Below are positions 1 through 7,304 of a DNA stretch of 13,283 bases, one piece after another. The notes below the pieces were generated by a model, which did no database searches, had not been told where the DNA came from, and saw nothing but the letters and a program-made list of their open reading frames with translations. The stretch comes from Sphingomicrobium sp. (lineage in GTDB: Bacteria > Pseudomonadota > Alphaproteobacteria > Sphingomonadales > Sphingomonadaceae): contig JASLBJ010000047.1 in the NCBI GenBank assembly GCA_030146725.1, positions 1-13,283 on the forward strand, read 5' to 3'. The first letter of the stretch is position 1; every line of letters starts with the position of its first letter. A program made the position numbers and the translations under genes.

Positions 1-74
1 ATCGCCGCCACGAACAGCACCAGGATGATTTTACCGGCCGTCGACTTCGACAGGTTGCGGAAGAATGCGAGCAT
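1..74 (-). CDS. PpiD/SurA-type peptidylprolyl isomerase, N-terminus only (partial)
   Basis: Only the first 24 codons are present; the gene runs off the left edge on the minus strand. The visible peptide starts MLAFFRNLSKSTAGK and passes into a hydrophobic stretch (IILVLFVAA). This is the usual start of alphaproteobacterial PpiD: a short basic cytoplasmic tail, then a single membrane anchor that holds a periplasmic SurA-N/rotamase chaperone. The ATG at 74-72 is preceded by no strong Shine-Dalgarno sequence. The gene is divergent from tpiA across a 183-bp gap with tandem repeats. The family call rests on the N-terminus and on ppiD lying beside tpiA in related genomes, so it is an inference. Another single-pass membrane protein cannot be excluded. 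Confidence 0.6.
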   Translation of the reverse strand, partial: MLAFFRNLSKSTAGKIILVLFVAA

Positions 75-142
75 GAAGGTCAGGTCCGGCGAGGAAAGTC
101 GCCGCCGCCTTACGAGCCGCATCCCCGCGCATCAAGGCGCCC

Positions 143-216
143 GGCTTGCCCGAGGCGCCCACAGGAGCCGCGCGGCTTGCCCGCGGCGCCCACAGGAGCC
201 GCGCGGCTTGCCCGAG
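143..216. repeat. 31-bp tandem repeat, about 2.4 copies
   Basis: Two adjacent 31-bp copies (143-173 and 174-204) differ at one base (A153 versus C184). A third partial copy follows (205-214). Each unit begins GGCTTGCCCG and contains GGCGCCCACAGG. The unit junctions form a perfect 12-bp palindrome, AGCCGCGCGGCT, at 166-177 and 197-208. The array lies in the ppiD-tpiA divergent gap. The TTGCCCG of the partial third copy is in the right place to act as the -35 element of tpiA. There are no spacers, so this is not a CRISPR array. Confidence 0.85.
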
Positions 217-237
217 CCCGGCGGCCGTCGCTAGGAA
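208..237 (+). promoter_or_regulatory. Putative tpiA promoter
   Basis: TTGCCCG at 208-214 (-35-like), a 15-nt spacer, then GCTAGGAA at 230-237 (-10-like) fit the alphaproteobacterial housekeeping pattern TTGACGS / GCTANAWC. The -35 is part of the last, partial copy of the 31-bp repeat. A Shine-Dalgarno-like AAGGGA (246-251) follows, 6 nt before the tpiA ATG. Pattern match only; no transcription data. Confidence 0.4.
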
Positions 238-257
238 GCGCGGCGAAGGGAACATCC

Positions 258-1052
258 ATGCGCCGCAAGCTGGTCGTCGGAAACTGGAAGATGCACGGCC
301 TCGCCGCCGACCTCGAGCAGGTGCAGGCGATCGCTGTCGCCGCGCGGGACTGCGTCGCGGTCGACGTCGCCTTGTGCGTCCCGGCAACGCTGATCGAGCG
401 CGCGACCCGCACCGTGCCCGGATTCGCGATCGGCGCCCAGGACGTGCATTTCGCTGAACGGGGCGCGCATACCGGCTCGGTCTGCACCGGAATGCTCGTC
501 GATGCCGGCGCGACCCTGACCATCGTCGGCCATTCCGAGCGCCGCGACGCGCACCGCGAGTGCGACGCCGATGTCCGCGCCAAGGCCGAGGCCGCGCTTG
601 CCGCCGGGCTGCTGGTCATCGTCTGCGTCGGCGAAAGCCTCGCGGAGCGCGAGGCGGGCAGGGCGGCCGCGACCGTCGCCGCCCAGATCGACGCTTCGCT
701 TCCCCGCCGGCTCGACGATCCCGTGCAGCTTGCCGTCGCCTATGAGCCCATCTGGGCGATCGGTACCGGCAGGGTCGCCAGTTGCGAGGACATCGAGCAC
801 ATCCACGCGGTCCTGCGCGAGCGGCTGACGGCAGCCTATGGCGAGCAGGGAGCGGCCGTCCGGATCCTCTACGGCGGCTCGGTCAAGGCCTCCAACGCGC
901 CCGACATCTTCGCCGTGCCGGAAGTGGACGGCGCGCTCGTCGGCGGCGCCAGCCTGACCGCGGCCGAGTTCGTGCCGATTGTCCGCGCCGCGCACGATAC
1001 TCAGACCGTTCGCGCCGCGCCCGACGTTGAAACCGCGCGCCACCCCGGCTAA
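258..1052 (+). CDS. tpiA: Triosephosphate isomerase
   Basis: Interconverts dihydroxyacetone phosphate and glyceraldehyde 3-phosphate in cytosolic glycolysis and gluconeogenesis. The 264-residue protein is a complete TIM barrel: substrate-binding N9 and K11 in GNWKM, electrophile H92 in VGHSER, catalytic base E163 in AYEPIWAIGTG with the closing loop 6 just after it, and the phosphate-gripping YGGSV at 205-209. The ATG at 258 is chosen because it gives the canonical MRRKLVVGNWKM start and has AAGGGA 6 nt upstream; the reading frame is open further upstream but crosses the tandem repeat. The last 20 or so residues extend beyond the usual end of the family and look poorly conserved. secG follows after 53 bp in the same direction. 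Confidence 0.97.
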   Translation: MRRKLVVGNWKMHGLAADLEQVQAIAVAARDCVAVDVALCVPATLIERATRTVPGFAIGAQDVHFAERGAHTGSVCTGMLVDAGATLTIVGHSERRDAHRECDADVRAKAEAALAAGLLVIVCVGESLAEREAGRAAATVAAQIDASLPRRLDDPVQLAVAYEPIWAIGTGRVASCEDIEHIHAVLRERLTAAYGEQGAAVRILYGGSVKASNAPDIFAVPEVDGALVGGASLTAAEFVPIVRAAHDTQTVRAAPDVETARHPG

Positions 1053-1105
1053 GTCACGCCCGACCTAGCTTCCCCCAGATCTTCCGCCACCACGAAAGCC
1101 CGTCC

Positions 1106-1498
1106 ATGTTCACCTTCCTGCTGATCGTCCAGACGATCGTCGCCGCCTCGCTTGTCGCGGTCATCCTGATGCAGCGCTCGGAAGGCGGCGGGCTTGGCGT
1201 CGGCGGAAGCTCGTCGGGGTTCATGACCGCGCGCGGTGCATCCGACTTCCTGACCCGCTCGACCGCGGTCCTCGGCGCGATCTTCGTCATCCTGTCGATC
1301 GCGCTTGCAGCCGTCGCCGGCGTGTCGCGCCAGCCGACCCGCGTCGACACCTCGCTCGCCAACAGCGTCGCTCCGGCACCGGCATCGCCGACCGCACCGC
1401 TCGCCGGCGGCCCGGCCCAGCCTGCGGCGCCCGCGCGCGCAGACAGCGCGGCACCGGCCTCCAACAGCGCCGCGCCGACGGTTCCGCTGGCCGAATAA
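1106..1498 (+). CDS. secG: Preprotein translocase subunit SecG
   Basis: Small inner-membrane subunit of the SecYEG channel. The 130-residue protein has two predicted membrane helices (about residues 3-22 and 53-73). They are joined by the conserved cytoplasmic loop LMQRSEGGGLG and a GASDFLTR segment leading into helix 2. Residues 75-130 form a low-complexity Ala/Pro/Ser-rich tail, much longer than in enterobacterial SecG but common in alphaproteobacteria. The ATG lacks a strong Shine-Dalgarno sequence. It lies between tpiA and pyrG on one strand, an arrangement common in alphaproteobacteria, and probably shares the tpiA transcript. Confidence 0.95.
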   Translation: MFTFLLIVQTIVAASLVAVILMQRSEGGGLGVGGSSSGFMTARGASDFLTRSTAVLGAIFVILSIALAAVAGVSRQPTRVDTSLANSVAPAPASPTAPLAGGPAQPAAPARADSAAPASNSAAPTVPLAE

Positions 1499-1532
1499 GC
1501 GCATCCGGGGCAGGTTTATTTCGCCACCCCGC

Positions 1533-3203
<1,671 letters not shown>

Positions 3204-3206
<3 letters not shown>

Positions 3207-3224
3207 CCTGTTGGGGACAGGTCA
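3204..3224 (+). terminator. Hairpin at the pyrG stop codon, possible terminator
   Basis: TGACCTGT (3204-3211), loop TGGGG, ACAGGTCA (3217-3224): a perfect 8-bp stem whose first three bases are the pyrG stop codon. Only TTT follows, so it is a weak fit to an intrinsic terminator. It may instead stabilise the 3' end of the mRNA or bind a dimeric protein. Confidence 0.4.
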
Positions 3225-3243
3225 TTTGCCGAGATCGTCTGGT

Positions 3244-3268
3244 CTAGCGGCCCGCGCGTTCCTAAATC
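3244..3268 (+). promoter_or_regulatory. Putative trxB promoter
   Basis: CTAGCGG (3244-3250), 10 nt, then CCTAAATC (3261-3268), a near match to the alphaproteobacterial -10 GCTANAWC. The block TAGCGGCCCGnnnnTTCCTA recurs with identical spacing upstream of recR. The -10 ends 6 nt before the trxB ATG and no ribosome binding site is seen, which suggests a leaderless mRNA. Confidence 0.4.
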
Positions 3269-3274
3269 CCGTTC

Positions 3275-4243
3275 ATGACCAACATCGTCTCCACCCGCGT
3301 CGCAATCCTCGGCTCCGGCCCAGCCGGCCTCACTGCCGCCATCTACGCCGCGCGCGCCGGGCTCGCCCCAGTCGTCATCCAGGGCATCCAGCCCGGCGGC
3401 CAGCTGACCACCACCACCGACGTCGAGAATTACCCCGGCTTCCGCGACGTCATCCAGGGCCCGTGGCTGATGGAGGAGATGCAGGCCCAGGCCGAGCATG
3501 TCGGCACCCGCATGGTGTGGGACCATATCAGCGAGATCGATTTCTCGCGCCGCCCGTTCCGGATCATCGGCGACAGCGGCACGATCTACTCCGCCGACAG
3601 CCTCGTCATCGCCACCGGTGCCCAGGCCAAGTGGCTCGGCCTGCCGTCGGAAGAGCATATGAAGGGCAAGGGCGCCTCCGCCTGCGCGACCTGCGACGGC
3701 TTCTTCTACCGCGGCAAGAAAGTCGCGGTGATCGGCGGCGGCAACACCGCGGTCGAGGAAGCGCTCTACCTGACCAACCACAGCCATGACGTCACCCTGA
3801 TCCACCGCCGCGACAGCTTCCGCGCCGAGAAGATCCTCCAGGACCGGCTGTTCGCCAACCCGCACATCAAGGTCATGTGGAACACCGAAGTCGCTGAGTT
3901 CGTCGCCGGCGGCGAGCCCGAAGCGCTCGTCGGCCTCGACCTTCGCGACCGGCTCACCGGCGCGATCTCCCGCCTCGACGTCGACGGCGCGTTCGTCGCG
4001 ATCGGCCACAGCCCCGCGACCGAACTGTTCGCGAACAAGCTCAAGCTCGACTCGGACGGCTATATCGAGGTCGAAACCGGCACCACCCGCACCAGCATCG
4101 CGGGCGTGTTCGCCTGCGGTGACGTGATGGACAAGATCTACCGCCAGGCCGTCACCGCCGCCGGCACCGGCTGCATGGCCGCCCTCGACGCCGAGCGCTT
4201 CCTCGCCGAACAGGAATTCGAAGCCCTCGAAGCCGCCGAATAG
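3275..4243 (+). CDS. trxB: Thioredoxin-disulfide reductase
   Basis: Flavoprotein that passes electrons from NADPH to thioredoxin in the cytosol. At 322 residues it has the low-molecular-weight bacterial layout: FAD-binding GSGPAG (13-18), [15 protein letters not shown] (41-55), the redox-active CATC pair C137/C140, NADPH-binding [10 protein letters not shown] (154-163) with [10 protein letters not shown] for the 2'-phosphate (177-186), and the C-terminal FAD motif GVFACGDV. The ATG at 3275 gives the usual short N-terminus before the first beta strand. Spacing from pyrG is 68 bp, and a separate promoter is likely. Downstream it faces the minus-strand methyltransferase across a REP-like element. 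Confidence 0.97.
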   Translation: MTNIVSTRVAILGSGPAGLTAAIYAARAGLAPVVIQGIQPGGQLTTTTDVENYPGFRDVIQGPWLMEEMQAQAEHVGTRMVWDHISEIDFSRRPFRIIGDSGTIYSADSLVIATGAQAKWLGLPSEEHMKGKGASACATCDGFFYRGKKVAVIGGGNTAVEEALYLTNHSHDVTLIHRRDSFRAEKILQDRLFANPHIKVMWNTEVAEFVAGGEPEALVGLDLRDRLTGAISRLDVDGAFVAIGHSPATELFANKLKLDSDGYIEVETGTTRTSIAGVFACGDVMDKIYRQAVTAAGTGCMAALDAERFLAEQEFEALEAAE

Positions 4244-4276
4244 CAAGCCTCAAGCAACGCCAGCGCAGCCACTGTT

Positions 4277-4327
4277 ATCCTCCCGCCATCTCGCGGGGGA
4301 GGGGAATCAGCGAAGCTGGTGGCGGGG
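4277..4327. repeat. REP-like double-hairpin intergenic element
   Basis: CCTCCCGC (4279-4286) and GCGGGGGAGG (4293-4302) form an imperfect GC-rich stem with a 6-nt loop. It is followed by CAGC-GAA-GCTG (4308-4318) and a GGTGGCGGGG tail. This layout matches the repeated palindromes scattered between genes in sphingomonads and other alphaproteobacteria. It sits between the convergent ends of trxB and the methyltransferase gene, where it may help stop transcription from both sides. The family membership is from memory and needs a genome-wide count. Confidence 0.55.
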
Positions 4328-4364
4328 TTCTACTATTCAGCTCGCAACCAACCCGACCCCGACC

Positions 4365-5363
4365 CTAGCTCACCCGCCGCAGCCAGAAGGCAGTGGGCAC
4401 ATGCCACTCCTGCCCGGCAAGTGCCGGCTTGAGCCGGTCGAACTGGCTGCGATGATCGACATAGATATGGTTGGCCGCGAACAGCACTTCGAACTGCGGA
4501 TTGAGGGTCAGGAACGCCTCGACGAGATATTGCTCGTTCCACATCGTCCGGTCGCGCAGCAGCCACGACTGCGGATAGTCGCGCGGCGTGAACAGGTCGT
4601 GGATGTGCACGATCACGCCCGGCTTCAGCCGCGGCAGGATGCGCTGGACCACGGTCAGCACATCGCCTTGCGGGCGGATCATGTGCGAATTGTCGACGAA
4701 CAGCATGTCCCCCGAATCGAGCTCTGCAAACAGCGCCGGATCGACGTCCTCGACCATCTTGCGCTGAACGGTGCATCCCGCGCCCTCGAGCCACGGCATT
4801 TCATAGGGTTCGATACACAGGTGCTCGCACCCCTGCACCTCGGCGAGGTTGCGGCGCAGTGCCGCATTGACCACCAGCGTCGAATTGCCGCATCCGACCT
4901 CGACCATCCGGCGCGGCTTGAAGTGCCGGACCATCGCGTAGAGCAGGGCGGCGTCGGGCAGCCCGTAATTGCCATTGTCGTGCCGGTACTCGTGACCCAC
5001 GAGCTCGCCCTCGTTGAGCGACTCCCCGGCGAACCTGGCGAGCTCATCGATCAGCCCGAGCGACGTCGCGGAATTGAGCTCGAGCCCCGGCAAGTCGCGC
5101 GGCTGGTCGAGCGGCTGGCGCAACATGCCGGTATCGAAATAGGGCTCGTAATAATGGCGCCGGATCGGCCAGATACCGATCCGCTCGAGCGCGCGCTTGT
5201 TGAGCGGCATCTCGTTGAGGCCAAGCCGCCTCATCGCGTAGAAATAGGCGCCCGCCAGAGCCGTCGCCCCGGCCGTGAGAAAATCGACAAGCGGAAGCAC
5301 GCGCCTGAGTCTCGCGCGTGGCTTGAAGGCCGCCTTCAGGCGGATCACTGTGGCAGAACTCAT
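4365..5363 (-). CDS. Class I SAM-dependent methyltransferase with N-terminal hydrophobic helix
   Basis: Predicted to transfer a methyl group from S-adenosylmethionine; the acceptor is unknown. The 332-residue protein has SAM motif I VEVGCGNST (154-162), an acidic strand end CEHLCIEPYE (179-188), LFVDNSH (221-227) and HIHDLFTPRDYP (253-264). This is the pattern of the Methyltransf_24-like group often found in surface-polysaccharide and specialised-metabolite loci. Residues 22-43 (about VLPLVDFLTAGATALAGAYF) are hydrophobic and could form a membrane anchor or amphipathic helix. The ATG at 5363 is chosen for the GGGGA about 6 nt upstream; GTG (5423) and ATG (5399) further upstream are alternatives. 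It lies 80 bp downstream of the carrier protein on the same strand, so they are probably co-transcribed. Confidence 0.85.
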   Translation of the reverse strand: MSSATVIRLKAAFKPRARLRRVLPLVDFLTAGATALAGAYFYAMRRLGLNEMPLNKRALERIGIWPIRRHYYEPYFDTGMLRQPLDQPRDLPGLELNSATSLGLIDELARFAGESLNEGELVGHEYRHDNGNYGLPDAALLYAMVRHFKPRRMVEVGCGNSTLVVNAALRRNLAEVQGCEHLCIEPYEMPWLEGAGCTVQRKMVEDVDPALFAELDSGDMLFVDNSHMIRPQGDVLTVVQRILPRLKPGVIVHIHDLFTPRDYPQSWLLRDRTMWNEQYLVEAFLTLNPQFEVLFAANHIYVDHRSQFDRLKPALAGQEWHVPTAFWLRRVS

Positions 5364-5420
5364 CAACGTCCCCGAGCTGGACCCTAACAGGATCACCATT
5401 GCACATCGGGAACATGAAGA

Positions 5421-5447
5421 CACTATAATAACAATCAGTTAAATCAA
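5421..5447 (-). promoter_or_regulatory. AT-rich segment, possible internal promoter for the methyltransferase
   Basis: On the minus strand TTGATTT (5447-5441), 12 nt, then TTATAGTG (5428-5421) fit the alphaproteobacterial spacing loosely. About 35 bp here are strikingly AT-rich compared with the surrounding GC-rich DNA. This could give the methyltransferase its own promoter with a leader of about 50 nt. The element overlaps the end of the carrier-protein gene. Confidence 0.3.
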
Positions 5448-5725
5448 ACGCGGGACAGTCGCTCCCCGAACGCGAGCAATTGCCCGTAGGTGGCGAAATC
5501 CTCCGCCTCGACGTCGTCGTCGTCGATCAGCACCGCGAAGCGCTCCTCGAAGCCGGTCAGGACGTTCGCAACCGCCAGCGAGTCGAATTCGGGAAGGGCC
5601 CCGAACAGTTCGGTCTCCGCGGTGAACCCGGCGACCCGCTCGGTGGACAAGCCAAGCACATCGCCAAGCAGCGCCCGCAGCCGCGCATCGACATCGTCAC
5701 GGACGGGAGATGGCTGCCCTTGCAT
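5444..5725 (-). CDS. Acyl carrier protein (free-standing carrier domain)
   Basis: Small acidic carrier of 93 residues that would hold an acyl or aminoacyl group as a thioester on 4'-phosphopantetheine. The attachment serine is S49 in EFDSLAVANVL, the DSL signature, between predicted helices 1 and 2. The helix after it (TGFEERFAV) and the acidic run IDDDDVEAED complete the four-helix carrier fold. The ATG at 5725 is chosen because it gives a normal carrier length; the frame stays open to 5800. It is not the fatty-acid AcpP: its sequence is divergent and there are no fab genes around it. It is divergent from the ligase, with 109 bp between starts. With the ligase and decarboxylase it resembles the carrier found with exosortase A-associated gene sets. 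Confidence 0.85.
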   Translation of the reverse strand: MQGQPSPVRDDVDARLRALLGDVLGLSTERVAGFTAETELFGALPEFDSLAVANVLTGFEERFAVLIDDDDVEAEDFATYGQLLAFGERLSRV

Positions 5726-5732
5726 CGGCGCG

Positions 5733-5761
5733 CCACTAGGGGAGCCGGTTCGTTCCGGCAA
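5733..5761 (-). promoter_or_regulatory. Putative promoter of the carrier-protein operon
   Basis: On the minus strand TTGCCGG (5761-5755), 14 nt, then CCTAGTGG (5740-5733). The -35 matches TTGACGS at six of seven positions. The -10 element ends 7 nt before the carrier-protein ATG and no Shine-Dalgarno sequence is present, again suggesting a nearly leaderless transcript. Confidence 0.45.
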
Positions 5762-5800
5762 GTTCCGCCGCGATAACAGCCGTGCCGCCGGGCCTGCCAC

Positions 5801-5828
5801 TGGAAGGACCCGCTGCGCCCGCTATGAC
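5801..5828 (+). promoter_or_regulatory. Putative promoter of the ligase-decarboxylase operon
   Basis: TGGAAGG (5801-5807), 13 nt, then GCTATGAC (5821-5828), a close match to GCTANAWC. The -10 ends 6 nt before the GTG at 5835, which supports that GTG as a leaderless start. The ATG at 5824 inside this element is in another frame and is not the start. Confidence 0.4.
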
Positions 5829-5834
5829 GATCCG

Positions 5835-7304
5835 GTGGAGCCCGACCCGACCCCTTGCCCGCTCGACCATCTCACCAACCGCGGCGCCCCCGACGTCCCG
5901 GCGCTCATCGCCGGCGACCAGATCCTTACCTACGCCGACCTCGACCGCGAAGTCGGCCGAACCGCCGCAACCCTGCTGGCGCACGGCCTCGCGACCGGCG
6001 ACCGCATCGCCAGCTGGATGGGCAAGACGAGCCAAGCCTGCATCCTGCCGCTCGCCGCAGCCCGCGCCGGCCTCGTCCACGTGCCGATCAACCCGCTGCT
6101 CAAGCGCGCCCAGGCCGCGCACATCCTCGCCGACAGCGGCGCCCGCCTGCTGATCGCCAACCACGCTCGCCTCGACGGTCTCGAGCCAGCCGACCTCGCG
6201 GGCGCCAAGGCGGTCGCACTCGAGCAATGGACGGCAACCGCCGATCCGCTTCCCCCCTCGTCCCGCGACCCCGAAACCCTCGCGGCGCTGCTCTACACCT
6301 CGGGCTCGACCGGCCGTCCCAAGGGCGTGATGCTCAGCCACGCCAATCTGTGGCTCGGCGCGATCAGCGTCGCGCATTACCTCGGCCTGACCCCCGCCGA
6401 CCGAACGCTGGCGGTCCTTCCGCTCGCCTTCGACTATGGCCAGAACCAGTTGCTTGCCACCTGGGCCGCCGGAGCGACCGCAATCGCCTTCGACTATCTG
6501 CTCCCCCGCGACGTCGTGCGCGCCGTCGCGCGCCATGGCGTCACCACGCTCGCCGGCGTTCCCCCGTTGTGGCTTCAACTCGCCGACGCCGACTGGTCGG
6601 GCGGGGAGGGCGCCTCGCTCACCACCCTCACCAACAGCGGCGGCCACCTGCCCGAACCGACGGTCCGCCGCTTGCGCACCCTCTTCCCCGACGCCAGGCT
6701 GCACCTGATGTACGGCCTCACCGAAGCCTTCCGCTCGACCAGCCTCGACCCCGCGCTCGCCGACGCGCACCCCGACAGCATCGGCACCGCGATCCCCTTC
6801 GCCAACATTCGAATCGTCCGTCCCGACGGCGGCGAGGCGGCGCCGGGCGAAGACGGCGAGCTGGTCCACTCCGGCCCGCTCGTCGCGCAAGGCTATTGGA
6901 ACGACCCGGAACGCACTGCCCACCGCTTCCGAGCCGGTGAAGTCTGGTCCGGCGACACCGTCATCCGCGGCGAGGACGGCCTGCTGCGCTTCCGCGGCCG
7001 TGACGACGCGATGATCAAGGTCAGCGGCAACCGCCTGAGTCCAAACGAAATCGAGGAAGCCGCGCTTGCCAGCGGAGCGGCCCGAGACGCGCTTGCCCTC
7101 GGCGTTCCCGACGAGCGGCTCGGCCAGGCGATCGTGCTCGTGGCAGTCGCGCAGGGCGACGATGCAGAGACCCGGCTTCGCGCCTTCCTGCGTCGCCAAC
7201 TCCCCGCCTTCATGCAACCGCGCGACATCGTCTGGCGCGATTCGCTCCCCCTCGGCCCGAACGGCAAGATCGACCGCGCCGCCGTGCTCCGCAGCCTCCC
7301 ATGA
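5835..7304 (+). CDS. AMP-forming acyl/amino-acid ligase, exosortase A-associated type
   Basis: Member of the ANL adenylating superfamily: activates a carboxylic acid with ATP as the acyl-AMP, then transfers it to a thiol, here probably the pantetheine of the adjacent carrier protein. The 489-residue protein shows the P-loop A3 motif YTSGSTGRPKG (154-164), A5 MYGLTEA (292-298), a degenerate A7 WSGDT (371-375), the hinge/A8 region KVSGNRLSPNEIE (395-407) and A10 PNGKID with catalytic K478. The GTG at 5835 is chosen because the frame upstream runs antisense through the carrier protein and has no other plausible start, and a -10-like element lies just before it. The decarboxylase start overlaps its stop (ATGA), so the two are translationally coupled. 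The similarity to 'acyl-CoA ligase, exosortase A system-associated' proteins is recognised from memory. Substrate unknown. Confidence 0.88.
   Translation: MEPDPTPCPLDHLTNRGAPDVPALIAGDQILTYADLDREVGRTAATLLAHGLATGDRIASWMGKTSQACILPLAAARAGLVHVPINPLLKRAQAAHILADSGARLLIANHARLDGLEPADLAGAKAVALEQWTATADPLPPSSRDPETLAALLYTSGSTGRPKGVMLSHANLWLGAISVAHYLGLTPADRTLAVLPLAFDYGQNQLLATWAAGATAIAFDYLLPRDVVRAVARHGVTTLAGVPPLWLQLADADWSGGEGASLTTLTNSGGHLPEPTVRRLRTLFPDARLHLMYGLTEAFRSTSLDPALADAHPDSIGTAIPFANIRIVRPDGGEAAPGEDGELVHSGPLVAQGYWNDPERTAHRFRAGEVWSGDTVIRGEDGLLRFRGRDDAMIKVSGNRLSPNEIEEAALASGAARDALALGVPDERLGQAIVLVAVAQGDDAETRLRAFLRRQLPAFMQPRDIVWRDSLPLGPNGKIDRAAVLRSLP

Noticed and set aside
143..216. CRISPR array
   Set aside because: The repeat copies are directly adjacent with no spacers, and no cas genes are present.
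5444..5725. Fatty-acid synthesis AcpP
   Set aside because: The sequence around the serine and the acidic C-terminal part are divergent from AcpP, and no fab genes are nearby.
5490..5834. N-terminal extension of the ligase frame
   Set aside because: It runs antisense through the carrier-protein gene and reads as low-complexity Ser/Ala/Arg sequence; the ANL domain begins only after 5835.
5736..7217. 493-residue minus-strand open frame
   Set aside because: Antisense shadow of the ligase, whose A3, A5, A8 and A10 motifs are intact on the plus strand.
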